A stretch of DNA of 64,000 nt from Amycolatopsis benzoatilytica AK 16/65 (GTDB lineage Bacteria; Actinomycetota; Actinomycetes; Mycobacteriales; Pseudonocardiaceae). The translations under genes and the position numbers were made by a program. The number at the start of each line of letters is the position of its first letter. The first letter of the stretch is position 1. This document shows positions 24,422 to 33,772 of this stretch, piece after piece. Under the pieces are notes generated by a model. That model searched no databases. It had not been told where the DNA came from and was given only the letters and a program-made list of their open reading frames with translations. The stretch lies in assembly GCF_000383915.1 (NCBI RefSeq), contig NZ_KB912942.1, positions 5,234,367 through 5,298,366 on the forward strand. Reading direction: 5' to 3'.

Positions 24422-25528
24422 GTGGCCGATTCTTCCCGGGACCTGCAGCAACGACTGGAACGCACCCTCCTCGGCGGACCGCGCCGCTACACGCGGCTCG
24501 AAGTCGCCGAACGGGCCGGCGTGCCCGAAGAACGGTCACGCCGGCTCTGGCGGGCACTGGGCTTCGCCACCGTGGAGGACGGCGAGCGGGTCTTCACCGA
24601 CGCGGACGTCGAGGCGATGCGGATCGCCGACGGACTGGTGAGCTCCGGTCTGGTCGCGCCGGGCATGGAGGTCGCGGTCACGCGTGCGCTCGGCCAGCAC
24701 CTGTCGCGGCTGGCCGAGTGGCAGGTGCACATGCTGTGGCAGCTGATCACCGACAACCCGGAGCTGGCGCGCAACGACCGCCAGGTGACCCGGCTCGTGG
24801 AACGGCTGCTGCCGGAACTGGAGCAGGTGCAGAACTACGTCTGGCGGCGGCACCTGGCCGCGTTCGCCGGGCGGGCGTTCGCCAGCCCGGAGGAGGACCT
24901 GGAGACGCGGTCGCTGGTCGTCGGGTTCGTCGACATGGTCGGCTACACCCGGTTCACCCGCCAAGCCGACGAGGAACAGCTGACCCAGGTCCTCGACGGC
25001 TTCGAAACGCTGGCCACCGAGATCATCGCCGAGCACCACGGCCGGGTGGTGAAGATGATCGGCGACGAGGTCTTCTTCGTCGCCGACACTCCCGAGGACG
25101 GCGCCGAGATCGCGTTGACGCTGGCCGAACGGACCGGCGAGGACGACGACCTGCCCGCGGTCCGGGCGGGCCTGGCTTCGGGACGGGTGCTGTCGCGGTT
25201 CGGCGACGTGTACGGGTCGGTGGTGAACCTCGCCGCGCGGCTGACGTCGGTGGCGCGGCCGGGAACCGTGCTGGTCGACCGGGAACTGGCCGGCGAGCTG
25301 GAATCGTTGCCGCAGTTCGACCTTCGCACCCGGCGGCCGATCGCGGTGCGCGGCTACAACCGGCTGCGGCCGTCCGCGCTGCGGCGGGCCAAGGAAAAGC
25401 CGACCGGCCGGTTCGCCTCCTCGCAGGAGCTGGCCGCGGAAATGATGGGTCTCGCCGAACCCGCCGCCGAGACTCCGGAGCCGGACGATTTCCCCGCTGC
25501 TTCGCGCAAGCGTCGCCGCCGGCGCTGA
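24422..25528 (+). CDS. Class III adenylate cyclase, Rv1264-like
   Basis: Cytosolic cAMP-forming enzyme of 368 residues, GTG start 4 bp after the Usp gene. An N-terminal regulatory domain (about 1-155) of the Ad_Cy_reg type found in mycobacterial Rv1264 begins with a MerR-like helix pair. The catalytic domain spans about 165-320: metal Asp171 in FVDMVGYT, Lys211 and metal Asp215 in VVKMIGDE, then GDVYGSVVNLAARL with the Asp, Asn and Arg expected for an active homodimeric cyclase. The tail ends in KRRRRR. Rv1264 is pH-responsive; whether this enzyme is so is inference. Confidence 0.93.
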   Translation: MADSSRDLQQRLERTLLGGPRRYTRLEVAERAGVPEERSRRLWRALGFATVEDGERVFTDADVEAMRIADGLVSSGLVAPGMEVAVTRALGQHLSRLAEWQVHMLWQLITDNPELARNDRQVTRLVERLLPELEQVQNYVWRRHLAAFAGRAFASPEEDLETRSLVVGFVDMVGYTRFTRQADEEQLTQVLDGFETLATEIIAEHHGRVVKMIGDEVFFVADTPEDGAEIALTLAERTGEDDDLPAVRAGLASGRVLSRFGDVYGSVVNLAARLTSVARPGTVLVDRELAGELESLPQFDLRTRRPIAVRGYNRLRPSALRRAKEKPTGRFASSQELAAEMMGLAEPAAETPEPDDFPAASRKRRRRR

Positions 25529-25534
25529 CCCGTG

Positions 25535-26611
25535 TCAGGCGTCGAAGTCGACCGTCACCCGCTCCGAAACCGGGTGCGACTGGCAGGTCAGCACGAACCC
25601 GGCGTCCACTTCGGACTTTTCCAGCGCGAAGTTGCGGCGCATGTCCACCGATCCTTCGGTGACCTTCGCTCGGCAAGTGCCGCACACGCCGCCCTTGCAC
25701 GCGAACGGCAGGTCCGGCCGGAACCGCTGGGCGCCGTCCAGCACGGACGAATCGCGGGGCAGGTTCATCGTCGTGGAGCGGCTGTCGAGGACCAGCGTCA
25801 CTTCCGAGGACGCTCCGGCGATCGCCGGGTCTACGTGCTTGACCGGCTCCGGCGGCACCTCGTCCACGTAGAACAGTTCCTGGTGGACCCGTTCCGCCGG
25901 GACGCCCAGCGATCCCAGGAGTTCCTGTGCGGAAGTGACCATGCCGAACGGGCCGCACAGCCAGAAGTGGTCTGCCTCCTCGACCGGCACGATCGACCCG
26001 AACAGCGCACCCAGCTTGTCCGCGTCGAGGCGGCCGGTGAACAGCTCCGCTTCGCGCGGTTCGCGGGACAGGACGTGCACGAGTTCCAGGCGCGCCGGGT
26101 AGCGGTCCTTCAGGTCGGCCAGATCGTCGGCGAACATCACGGTGTCGGTGCGGCGGTTGCCGTACAGCACGGTCACCGTCGCGTCCGGCGTGGCCAGCAG
26201 CGAGGCCGCGATGGAGAGCACCGGGGTGATGCCGGAACCGGCGGCGATCAGCACGTGGTGGCCGCCCGCGGCCAGGTCCGGGGTGAACGAGCCGGTCGGC
26301 GCCGAGACCTCGACGGTGTCGCCCGGGCGGACCTCGTTGACCAGCCAGGTCGAGAAAACGCCCTCCGGGACCAACCGCACGCCGACGCGCGGCCGCTCCC
26401 CCGCCGGGGCGCAGATGGAGTACGAACGGCGCTCGTCGCGGCCGTCCACCATGCGGCGCAGGGTGAGCGACTGCCCGGGCGCGAAGGCGTAGGTTCCGGC
26501 GAGCTCTTCCGGCACGTCGAAGGTGACGGCGACGGCGTCGTCGCAGAGCCGTTCGACGTCGGCCACCCGCAGCGGGTGGAACCCGGTGCGGCGGGAAACG
26601 GTGGCGGTCAC
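25535..26611 (-). CDS. paaE: Phenylacetyl-CoA epoxidase reductase subunit PaaE
   Basis: Electron-transfer subunit of the 1,2-phenylacetyl-CoA epoxidase, passing electrons from NADPH to the di-iron subunit PaaA. It has 358 residues: an FNR-like FAD domain (RRSYSICAP near 60), a nucleotide domain (AAGSGITPVLSIAASLL near 120) and a C-terminal plant-type 2Fe-2S ferredoxin with CKGGVCGTC near 305 and a fourth Cys in LTCQS. Its GTG directly follows the paaD stop (TGAGTG). Last gene of the minus-strand paa operon. Confidence 0.97.
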   Translation of the reverse strand: MTATVSRRTGFHPLRVADVERLCDDAVAVTFDVPEELAGTYAFAPGQSLTLRRMVDGRDERRSYSICAPAGERPRVGVRLVPEGVFSTWLVNEVRPGDTVEVSAPTGSFTPDLAAGGHHVLIAAGSGITPVLSIAASLLATPDATVTVLYGNRRTDTVMFADDLADLKDRYPARLELVHVLSREPREAELFTGRLDADKLGALFGSIVPVEEADHFWLCGPFGMVTSAQELLGSLGVPAERVHQELFYVDEVPPEPVKHVDPAIAGASSEVTLVLDSRSTTMNLPRDSSVLDGAQRFRPDLPFACKGGVCGTCRAKVTEGSVDMRRNFALEKSEVDAGFVLTCQSHPVSERVTVDFDA

Positions 26612-27136
26612 TCAGATCTCCTTGACGTGTTCGAACGGCTCCCAGCAAGACCGGCAGCGCCGCAACGCTTTGCACGCGGTCGCGCTGAACCGGGACTGCT
26701 CTTCGGTGTCGAGCGAGCCGCAGCGCGGGCACGCGACCCGGCGCACGGAAGGCCCCAGCGTCAACGGAATCGGCCCGGACCGGCGCGGCGCGGCTCCCGG
26801 CGGCGCGATCCCGGCTTCGGCGAGCTTGCGGCGGCCGTTCTCGCTGATCCAGTCCGACGTCCACGCCGGCTCCAGCACGGTGCGGATGTCGATGTCGGTG
26901 TAGCCCGCGCCGCGCAACGCGTGCTCCAGGTCGTCGCGCATGGTGTCCATCGCCGGGCAGCCGGTGTAGGTCGGGGTGATCGACACCGTCACCCGGCCGT
27001 CCTTTTCGGACACTTCGCGCAGCACGCCCAGATCCGCGAGCGTCAGCATCGGCAGCTCGGGATCGGTGACGGTGGACGCCACCGCGATCGCGGTGGCGGA
27101 CGCCGCCTCCGCGGGAGGACGCACGCCGGCGGTCAC
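26612..27136 (-). CDS. paaD: Phenylacetyl-CoA epoxidase subunit PaaD
   Basis: Fe-S-assembly-like (MIP18/DUF59 family) subunit of the epoxidase complex, 174 residues. GTG at 27136 lies in a 4-bp overlap with the paaC stop. The MIP18 core has TVTDPELPMLTLADLGVL near residue 20 and TPTYTGCPAMDTM near 55. The C-terminus has a zinc-ribbon-like pair (CPRCGS near 135, CRSCWEPF near 160). It is required for epoxidase maturation in characterised systems. Confidence 0.95.
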   Translation of the reverse strand: MTAGVRPPAEAASATAIAVASTVTDPELPMLTLADLGVLREVSEKDGRVTVSITPTYTGCPAMDTMRDDLEHALRGAGYTDIDIRTVLEPAWTSDWISENGRRKLAEAGIAPPGAAPRRSGPIPLTLGPSVRRVACPRCGSLDTEEQSRFSATACKALRRCRSCWEPFEHVKEI

Positions 27137-27990
27137 CAGGTCGCTCCCGGCATCGCGCGCGCCACGCTCTGCAGCTCGGCCAGCAGGAAGCCCATCTGCT
27201 CGGTGTGCACACCGTCGCGCCCGGTCCGCCCGGACACCCCGGCGACCGTGCCGGTTTCCGGCCGGGACAGCGTCGCCGCGGCCACGGCCCGGTCCACGAT
27301 CTCGTCGAACTCCGGCCGCAGCGAAGCAGCGTCGACCAGCTCGTCCGGATGCGTCGTGAACAGTTCCGCCACGTACGGCCACACCGCGGCCAGGCCCTCC
27401 GCCATCCGCTCGTGCGACAGCGGAGTCCCGTCGCCGAGCCGCACCAGCCACTGCGCCGAGTAGTCGCGGTGGTAGGCCAGTTCTTTCACGCCCTTGGCCG
27501 CGATCGCCGCCAGCACCGGGTCCGCGCTGGACTCCAGCCGCTGGAACAGCGCGAGCCGCCAGGTCGAGAACACGAACAGCCGCGCGATCAGGTGGCCGAA
27601 GTGGCCGCCGCCCAGCTCCGCCAGCCGCACGTTCCGGAACTCGTTCTCCGCGCGCAGGAATGCGAGGGTGTCCTCGGACCGGCCGGTGCCGTCGGCCTTG
27701 CCGGCGCGGGCCAGCAGCAGCCGGGCCTGGCCGAGCAGGTCGAGGGCGATGTTCGCGATCGCGACCTCGTCTTCCAGCTCGGGCGCGCCCGCGACCCATT
27801 CCTGCAGCCGGTGCGAGAAAATCAGCGCGTCGTCGCCGAGCATCAGGCAGTACGCGGCCAGCCGCGCACTGTCCACTCCGGACGGCACCGAAGTGTCCAC
27901 GCCGGACAGCGGATCGGCGAAGCCGGTGCCGAACGCCCACCGCGAGTCGTTCTCTTCGGTGATGGATTCGTAGACGTTGTCAAAGGACAC
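27133..27990 (-). CDS. paaC: Phenylacetyl-CoA epoxidase structural subunit PaaC
   Basis: Ferritin-like non-catalytic partner of PaaA in the epoxidase core, 285 residues, GTG start. It contains LMLGDDALIFSHRLQEW near residue 49, IALDLLGQARLLL near 80 and KELAYHRDYSAQWLVRLGDG near 165. Thirteen bp separate it from paaB and it overlaps paaD by 4 bp. Confidence 0.95.
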   Translation of the reverse strand: MSFDNVYESITEENDSRWAFGTGFADPLSGVDTSVPSGVDSARLAAYCLMLGDDALIFSHRLQEWVAGAPELEDEVAIANIALDLLGQARLLLARAGKADGTGRSEDTLAFLRAENEFRNVRLAELGGGHFGHLIARLFVFSTWRLALFQRLESSADPVLAAIAAKGVKELAYHRDYSAQWLVRLGDGTPLSHERMAEGLAAVWPYVAELFTTHPDELVDAASLRPEFDEIVDRAVAAATLSRPETGTVAGVSGRTGRDGVHTEQMGFLLAELQSVARAMPGATW

Positions 27991-28003
27991 AGCAGGACAT
28001 CCC

Positions 28004-28288
28004 TTACATGTGCGGAACGTTGTCGGGAATGTCGTAGAACGTCGGGTGCCGGTACACCTTGTCCCCGCTGGGCGCGAAGAACGGGTCCTTCTCGTCCGGC
28101 GACGACGCGGTGATGTCCGAGGCGCGCACCACCCAGATCGAGACGCCCTCGTTGCGGCGGGTGTAGAGATCGCGGGCGTGGTGCAGCGCCATCTCGTCGT
28201 CCGCCGCGTGCAGCGAACCCACGTGCACGTGGTTCAGCCCGCGCTTCCCGCGGACGAACACCTCGTACAGCGGCCAGTCGTGCTTCAT
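28004..28288 (-). CDS. paaB: Phenylacetyl-CoA epoxidase subunit PaaB
   Basis: Small subunit of 94 residues bridging PaaA-PaaC dimers in the epoxidase. YEVFVRGKRGLNHVHVGSLH opens the protein, and SIWVVRASDI with DKVYRHPTFYDIPDNVPHM ends it, all typical. The ATG shares one base with the paaA stop (TGATG). Confidence 0.95.
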   Translation of the reverse strand: MKHDWPLYEVFVRGKRGLNHVHVGSLHAADDEMALHHARDLYTRRNEGVSIWVVRASDITASSPDEKDPFFAPSGDKVYRHPTFYDIPDNVPHM

Positions 28289-29223
28289 CAGGAACCCTTC
28301 TTCGCAGCATGTGCGGCAGCGGCCTCGCGAACCCAGGCCCCGTCTTCGTGCGCCTTGCGCCGGTGCGCGATCCGCTGCGCGTTGCACGGACCGTTGCCCT
28401 TGAGCACGTTCTTGAACTCGTCCCAGTCGACCGCGCCGAAGTCGTAGTGCTCCCGCTCGGCGTTCCATTTCAGGTCCGGGTCCGGGAAGGTGACCCCGAG
28501 GGCTTTCGCCTGCGGCACCGACATGTCGACGAATCGCTGGCGCAGCTCGTCGTTGGTGTGCCGCTTGACCTTCCACGCCATCGACTGCGCGGTGTTCGGC
28601 GAATCCGCGTCCGGCGGCCCGAACATCATCAGCGAGGGCCACCACCAGCGGTTCACCGCCTCCTGCACCATGTCCCGCTGCTGCTCGGTGCCGCGCATCA
28701 TGGTCATCAGCAGCTCGTAGCCCTGCCGCTGATGGAACGACTCCTCCTTGCAGATCCGGATCATCGCCCGCGCGTAGGGCCCGTACGACGAGCGGCACAG
28801 CGGCACCTGGTTGCAGATCGCCGCGCCGTCCACCAGCCAGCCGATCACGCCGACGTCGGCGAAGGTCAGCGTCGGGTAGTTGAAGATCGACGAGTACTTC
28901 TGCTTACCGGTGATGAGCTTGTCGGTCAGGTCCGCGCGGTCCGCGCCGAGCGTCGCCGCCGCGGAGTACAGGTACAACCCGTGGCCGGCCTCGTCCTGCA
29001 CCTTCGCGAGCAGGATCGCCTTGCGCCGCAACGACGGCGCGCGGGTGATCCAGTTGCCCTCCGGCTGCATCCCGATGATCTCCGAGTGCGCGTGCTGCGC
29101 GATCTGCCGGATCATCGTCTTGCGATAGCCCTCGGGCACCCAGTCTCGCGGCTCGATCCGCTGGTCGCGCTCGATGGTGTGCTCGAACAGGGCTTCCAGG
29201 TCCGGTTCCGCTACCGCAGTCAC
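28288..29223 (-). CDS. paaA: Phenylacetyl-CoA epoxidase catalytic subunit PaaA
   Basis: Di-iron oxygenase subunit that converts phenylacetyl-CoA to its 1,2-epoxide; 311 residues. Iron ligands are in KVQDEAGHG (Glu78, His81) and [11 protein letters not shown] near 160. GTG at 29223 overlaps the paaZ stop (GTGA). Second gene in the paaZABCDE operon. Confidence 0.97.
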   Translation of the reverse strand: MTAVAEPDLEALFEHTIERDQRIEPRDWVPEGYRKTMIRQIAQHAHSEIIGMQPEGNWITRAPSLRRKAILLAKVQDEAGHGLYLYSAAATLGADRADLTDKLITGKQKYSSIFNYPTLTFADVGVIGWLVDGAAICNQVPLCRSSYGPYARAMIRICKEESFHQRQGYELLMTMMRGTEQQRDMVQEAVNRWWWPSLMMFGPPDADSPNTAQSMAWKVKRHTNDELRQRFVDMSVPQAKALGVTFPDPDLKWNAEREHYDFGAVDWDEFKNVLKGNGPCNAQRIAHRRKAHEDGAWVREAAAAHAAKKGS

Positions 29224-31247
29224 GGCTGCTCCTTCGAGACGAGGGTGAGCACGTCGTACTTCGCCACCGAGTCGCCGTCGGCGTTCGTGACGTCGGCGTC
29301 CCAGCGGACTTCGCCGTACTCCTGGTCGATCCGCGGCGTGATCTGCTTGGCGGTCAAGGTGACGGTCAGCGCGTCGCCCGCCTTGACCGGCGTCAGGAAC
29401 CGCAGGTTCTCCAAGCCGTAGTTGGCCAGCACCGGCCCCGGCTCGGGCGAGACGAACAGGCCCGCGGCGAACGAGAGCACCAGATAGCCGTGCGCCACAA
29501 TGCCGCCGAACAGCGGGTTCGCCGCCGCAGCGGCCTCGTCGGTGTGCGCGTAGAAGGTGTCGCCGGTGAACTCGGCGAAGTGGTCGATGTCGGCGCGCGT
29601 GACAGTGCGCGGACCGGCCACCACGGTGTCGCCGATGTTCAGCTCTGCCAGCGACTTCCGGAACGGGTGCTCGCCTTCGACGCGCGGACCGCCTTCGACC
29701 CACCGGCCGGTGACCGCACCGAGCACCTTCGGGCTGCCCTGCACGGCGGTGCGCTGCATGTGGTGCAGCACGCCGCGGATACCGCCCATTTCCTCGCCGC
29801 CGCCCGCGCGGCCAGGCCCGCCGTGCACCAGCTGCGGCATCGGCGAACCGTGCCCGGTGGATTCCTTCGCGTCGTCGCTGTCGAGCACGAGCAGCCGGCC
29901 GTGGTACGGCGCGACGCCCAGCACGATCTCGCGGGCGAACACCGGGTCGCCGGTCACCACGGACCCGGCCAGGCTGCCGCCGCCGCGCGCCGCGAACTCG
30001 ATGACCTGCTTGACCGACGTGTACGGCATCAGCGTGGACACCGGGCCGAACGCCTCGACCTCGTGCGGCTCCGCGCGCTCTGGATCGGCCTTGAGCAGCA
30101 CCGGAGAGAGGAACGCCCCGGTCGCCGCGTCACCGTCCACGACATCGACGTGTTCCGGGTCGCCGAAGACGATGCTGCCCGCGTCGAGCAGTGCCTTGAG
30201 CGAACGGCGTACCTCTTCGCGCTGTTCCAGACTGGCCAGCGCGCCCATCCGGACGCCCTCCGCGTTCGGATTGCCGACAGTTACTTTCGCGAGCCGGGCG
30301 CTCGCCGCCTCGGCGACGTCGTCCAGCATCTCGGCCGGCACGAACGCGCGGCGGATGGCGGTGCACTTCTGGCCCGCCTTCACCGTCATCTCGGTGACCA
30401 GCTGCTTGACGAACAGGTCGAACTCCGGCGTCGACGGCCGGGCGTCCGGGGCGAGGATCGAGCAGTTCAGCGAGTCGGCCTCGGCGTTGAATCGCACCGA
30501 GTTCCGCACGATCGCCGGGTGCGCGCGCAGCTTCTGCGCGGTGGACGCAGAACCGGTGAACGACACCAGGTCCTGCGCGGTCACGTGGTCCAGCAGGTCT
30601 CCGACGCTGCCCGCGACGAACTGCACCGTGCCCTCGGGCAGGATGCCGGATTCGACGATCAGCTCCACGAGCCGCGCGGTCAGGTACGCGGTCTGGCTGG
30701 CCGGTTTGATCAGGCTGGGCACGCCGGCGAGGAACGCGGGCGCGAACTTCTCCAGCGGACCCCACACCGGGAAGTTGAAGGCGTTGATCTGGATCGCGAC
30801 GCCGTGCAGCGGCGTGGCGATGTGCTGCGCCACGAATGTGCCGCCCCGGCTCAGCGGCTCGACCGCACCGTCTACGTACACGGTGTCGTTCGGCAGCTCG
30901 CGCTTGCCCTTCGAGCCGTAGCTGAACAGCACGCCGATGCCGCCGTCGATGTCGAACTTCGAATCGCCGAGCGTCGCACCCGTGCGCGCCGACAGTGCGT
31001 ACAGCTCTTCACGGTGCTCACGCAGGTACGAAGCGAGCGACTTCAGCAGAGCAGCACGCTGATGGAACGTCAGCTTGCGCAGCGCGGGACCGCCGACCGT
31101 GCGGCCGTACTCGAGCGCACCGGCGAAATCGACTCCCTCCGAGGAAATCCGGGCCACTTCCTCCCCGGTAGCCGCGTCGTGCAGCGGAACACCCTCGCCA
31201 GGCGCCGTGTGCCATCCCCCGGAGACGTAGCTGCGGAGCAGAACCAT
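29220..31247 (-). CDS. paaZ: Bifunctional oxepin-CoA hydrolase/semialdehyde dehydrogenase PaaZ
   Basis: Ring-cleaving enzyme of phenylacetate catabolism. A MaoC-type hot-dog hydratase domain opens oxepin-CoA and an aldehyde dehydrogenase domain oxidises the resulting semialdehyde. At 675 residues it has both parts: ALDH (about 1-520, catalytic Cys295 in [26 protein letters not shown] near 155) and MaoC-like (about 535-670, [28 protein letters not shown]). First gene of the minus-strand operon, divergent from paaI with TetR-type operators between them. Confidence 0.97.
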   Translation of the reverse strand: MVLLRSYVSGGWHTAPGEGVPLHDAATGEEVARISSEGVDFAGALEYGRTVGGPALRKLTFHQRAALLKSLASYLREHREELYALSARTGATLGDSKFDIDGGIGVLFSYGSKGKRELPNDTVYVDGAVEPLSRGGTFVAQHIATPLHGVAIQINAFNFPVWGPLEKFAPAFLAGVPSLIKPASQTAYLTARLVELIVESGILPEGTVQFVAGSVGDLLDHVTAQDLVSFTGSASTAQKLRAHPAIVRNSVRFNAEADSLNCSILAPDARPSTPEFDLFVKQLVTEMTVKAGQKCTAIRRAFVPAEMLDDVAEAASARLAKVTVGNPNAEGVRMGALASLEQREEVRRSLKALLDAGSIVFGDPEHVDVVDGDAATGAFLSPVLLKADPERAEPHEVEAFGPVSTLMPYTSVKQVIEFAARGGGSLAGSVVTGDPVFAREIVLGVAPYHGRLLVLDSDDAKESTGHGSPMPQLVHGGPGRAGGGEEMGGIRGVLHHMQRTAVQGSPKVLGAVTGRWVEGGPRVEGEHPFRKSLAELNIGDTVVAGPRTVTRADIDHFAEFTGDTFYAHTDEAAAAANPLFGGIVAHGYLVLSFAAGLFVSPEPGPVLANYGLENLRFLTPVKAGDALTVTLTAKQITPRIDQEYGEVRWDADVTNADGDSVAKYDVLTLVSKEQP

Positions 31248-31265
31248 GCCGACCCTCTCGCCGAA

Positions 31266-31287
31266 TTACCAACCGGACGTTCAGTAA
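31266..31287. promoter_or_regulatory. TetR-type operator at the paaZ promoter
   Basis: 22-bp site TTACC-AACCGGACGT-TCAGTAA. It shares TTACC, CCG, CG and TCAGTAA at the same positions as the site at 31377. It overlaps the expected paaZ transcription start, given the minus-strand -10 candidate TATCCT (31298-31293). Confidence 0.6.
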
Positions 31288-31333
31288 TTCGCAGGATAGC
31301 TGCTCGCCGCACTGATCGGAACCCCCGCACTGC

Positions 31334-31362
31334 TTGACACTGCCGAAGACGCCGCCTTTACT
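31334..31362 (+). promoter_or_regulatory. paaI promoter
   Basis: TTGACA (31334-31339) and TTTACT (31357-31362) with a 17-bp spacer. Transcription would begin near 31369, directly before the operator at 31377. Confidence 0.6.
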
Positions 31363-31376
31363 GGGCCCAGCGACAA

Positions 31377-31398
31377 TTACCGGCCGTTCGGTCAGTAA
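31377..31398. promoter_or_regulatory. TetR-type operator at the paaI promoter
   Basis: 22-bp site TTACC-GGCCGTTCGG-TCAGTAA, with an ACCGGCCG/CGGTCAGT dyad typical of TetR-family operators. It lies just downstream of the paaI transcription start. Confidence 0.65.
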
Positions 31399-31425
31399 GT
31401 AACCAGCTTCGGAGGACGGTCGGCC

Positions 31426-31845
31426 GTGACCCGCAATGCCGCGCACACCATGTTCGACGCCGATGAAGCGTCCCGTGCGCTCGGCATAGAACTGGTCGAA
31501 GCGGCGGGCGGGCGAGCGGTGGCCACCATGAAGGTCACCGAGACGATGGTCAACGGCCACGACATCGCCCACGGCGGGTACGTCTTCCTGCTCGCCGACA
31601 CCACGTTCGCCCTCGCCTGCAACACGCACGGGCCGGTCACCGTCGCCGCCGGCGCGGAGATCTCCTTCGTCGCGGCGGGCAAGCTGGGCGATCACCTCGT
31701 CGCGACGGCCGTCGAGCGCACCCGCTACGGCCGCAACGGCATCTACGACGTCACCGTGCACCGGGAAACCCCCGGCGGGCCCGAGGTCGTCGCCGAATTC
31801 CGCGGCCGCAGCCGCGTCATCGAGAAGACCCGGGAACCACAGTGA
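31426..31845 (+). CDS. paaI: Acyl-CoA thioesterase PaaI
   Basis: Hot-dog thioesterase that releases CoA from hydroxyphenylacetyl-CoA-type dead-end intermediates; 139 residues. NGHDIAHGGYVFLLADTTFA near residue 42 holds the conserved HGG and Asp. GGAGGA precedes the GTG start. First gene of the plus-strand paaI-paaK-tetR operon; the stop overlaps paaK (GTGA). Confidence 0.93.
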   Translation: MTRNAAHTMFDADEASRALGIELVEAAGGRAVATMKVTETMVNGHDIAHGGYVFLLADTTFALACNTHGPVTVAAGAEISFVAAGKLGDHLVATAVERTRYGRNGIYDVTVHRETPGGPEVVAEFRGRSRVIEKTREPQ

Positions 31846-33149
31846 CTGCCGAGACGTCCGAGACCGCCCAGACCGCAGATTCCGCCGAAACCCTCAGCGC
31901 CGACGAGCTGGCCGCGCTCCAGCTGGAACGGCTGCAGTGGACACTGCGACACGCGTACGAGAACGTCGCTGTCTACCGCAAGAAGTTCGACGACGCCGGC
32001 GTGCACCCGGACGACTGCCGCGAGCTGGCCGACCTGGCGAAGTTCCCCTTCACCACCAAGGCCGACCTGCGCGACAACTACCCGTTCGGCATGTTCGCGG
32101 TCCCGCAGGACCAGGTACGCCGGCTGCACGCCTCCAGCGGCACCACCGGGAAGCCGACCGTCGTCGGCTACACCGAACAGGACCTGGACACCTGGGCGAC
32201 GGTGATGGCGCGGTCGATCCGCGCGGCCGGCGGCCGGCCCGGGCACAAGCTGCACAACGCCTACGGGTACGGCCTGTTCACCGGCGGCCTCGGCGCGCAC
32301 TACGGCGCGGAAAAGCTGGGCTGCACCGTGATTCCGGCCTCCGGCGGGATGACCGCCCGGCAGGTCCAGCTGATCACCGACTTCAAGCCGGAGATCATCA
32401 TGATCACCCCGTCGTACATGCTGACGCTGCTGGACGAGTTCGAGCGTCAGGGCGTGGACCCGCGGGCGAGTTCGCTGCGGGTCGGCATCTTCGGCGCGGA
32501 GCCGTGGACCGAGCAGATGCGCACGGAGATCGAGGACCGGTTCGGACTGGACGCGGTGGACATCTACGGCTTGTCCGAGGTGATGGGCCCGGGCGTCGCG
32601 CAGGAATGCGTGGAAACCAAGGACGGCCTGCACATCTGGGAGGACCATTTCTTCCCCGAGGTGATCGACCCGTTCACCGAGCAGGTGCTGCCCGCGGGCG
32701 AGTCCGGCGAACTGCTGTTCACGTCGCTGACCAAGCAAGCGCTGCCGATCATCCGCTACCGCACCCGCGACCTGACCCGGCTGCTGCCGGGCACCGCGCG
32801 GCCGGCGTTCCGGCGGATGGAGAAGGTGACCGGCCGCAGCGACGACCTGATCATCCTGCGCGGGGTGAACGTCTTCCCGACCCAGATCGAGGAGATCGTG
32901 CTGCGGACCGCCGGGCTGAGCCCGCACTTCCAGCTGGTCCGCTCCACCCGGGGACGGCTGGACCACCTCACCGTCCGGGTCGAAGCCCGTCCGGACGCGT
33001 CCGCGGACGCCCGGACGCTCGCCGCCTCGGTGCTGGCCACCGGAGTGAAGGACGGCGTCGGCGTGACCGTGTCGGTGGAGGTCGTGGACCCGGACACGCT
33101 GGAGCGCTCGGTCGGCAAGATGCGCCGGGTGCTGGACCAGCGCTCGTGA
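31842..33149 (+). CDS. paaK: Phenylacetate-CoA ligase PaaK
   Basis: Adenylate-forming enzyme that activates phenylacetate with ATP and CoA, the entry step of the pathway; 435 residues. ATP loop SSGTTGKPTVVGY near 98, YGYGLFTGGLGAHYG near 145, IYGLSEVMGPGVAQEC near 240 and YRTRDLTRLL near 305 are the family motifs. The GTG start and the stop are both in 4-bp overlaps with neighbours. Confidence 0.97.
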   Translation: MTAETSETAQTADSAETLSADELAALQLERLQWTLRHAYENVAVYRKKFDDAGVHPDDCRELADLAKFPFTTKADLRDNYPFGMFAVPQDQVRRLHASSGTTGKPTVVGYTEQDLDTWATVMARSIRAAGGRPGHKLHNAYGYGLFTGGLGAHYGAEKLGCTVIPASGGMTARQVQLITDFKPEIIMITPSYMLTLLDEFERQGVDPRASSLRVGIFGAEPWTEQMRTEIEDRFGLDAVDIYGLSEVMGPGVAQECVETKDGLHIWEDHFFPEVIDPFTEQVLPAGESGELLFTSLTKQALPIIRYRTRDLTRLLPGTARPAFRRMEKVTGRSDDLIILRGVNVFPTQIEEIVLRTAGLSPHFQLVRSTRGRLDHLTVRVEARPDASADARTLAASVLATGVKDGVGVTVSVEVVDPDTLERSVGKMRRVLDQRS

Positions 33150-33736
33150 CCGCACCCGCCCGCCGCGGCCGTCCCGGCTACGACCTGGAGTCGCTGCTGC
33201 AGGTCGCCGTCGAGCTGTTCAACGAACGCGGCTACGACGGGACCAGCATGGAGGACCTGTCGCGCAAGCTCGGCATCACGAAATCCGCGATCTACCACCA
33301 CGTGCCGAGCAAGGAGGAACTGCTGCGGCTGGCGGTGGACCGGGCGCTGGACGGGCTGTTCGAGGTCGCGGACCGGACCGAGGCGCTGGACGGCCGCGCG
33401 ATCGACCGACTGGAGCATCTGGTGCGCGGCAGCGTGCTGGTCCTCGCGGACCGGCTGCCGTTCGTGACGCTGCTGCTTCGGGTGCGGGGCAACACGAAGG
33501 CCGAACGAGCGGCGCTGGCCCGGCGGCGCGAGTTCGACCGGCTGGTGACGGATCTGGTGAAGCAGGCGGAGGTAGAAGGCGACGTCCGGCCGGACCTCGA
33601 CCCGGCGGTCGCCGCGCGCCTGCTGTTCGGCACGGTGAACTCGCTCATCGAGTGGTACCGGCCGAGGCGCGGGTCCTCGCCGGAGGAACTCGCGGACGCG
33701 GTGTGCAAGATGGCGTTCGACGGGTTGCGCGCCTGA
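33146..33736 (+). CDS. TetR family regulator of the paa genes
   Basis: 196 residues with an N-terminal HTH (LLQVAVELFNERGYDGTSM, KLGITKSAIYHHVPSKEELL, about 15-60) and a TetR-type effector domain. GTG overlaps the paaK stop by 4 bp. Its place in the paa cluster and the two TetR-type operators in the paaZ/paaI promoter region make it the likely PaaR-type repressor, probably released by phenylacetyl-CoA; the ligand is inference from other paa regulators. Confidence 0.9.
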   Translation: MTAPARRGRPGYDLESLLQVAVELFNERGYDGTSMEDLSRKLGITKSAIYHHVPSKEELLRLAVDRALDGLFEVADRTEALDGRAIDRLEHLVRGSVLVLADRLPFVTLLLRVRGNTKAERAALARRREFDRLVTDLVKQAEVEGDVRPDLDPAVAARLLFGTVNSLIEWYRPRRGSSPEELADAVCKMAFDGLRA

Positions 33737-33772
33737 GTTTTACCGGCTGCGGCCCCGCGGTTGCCTGCCGAG

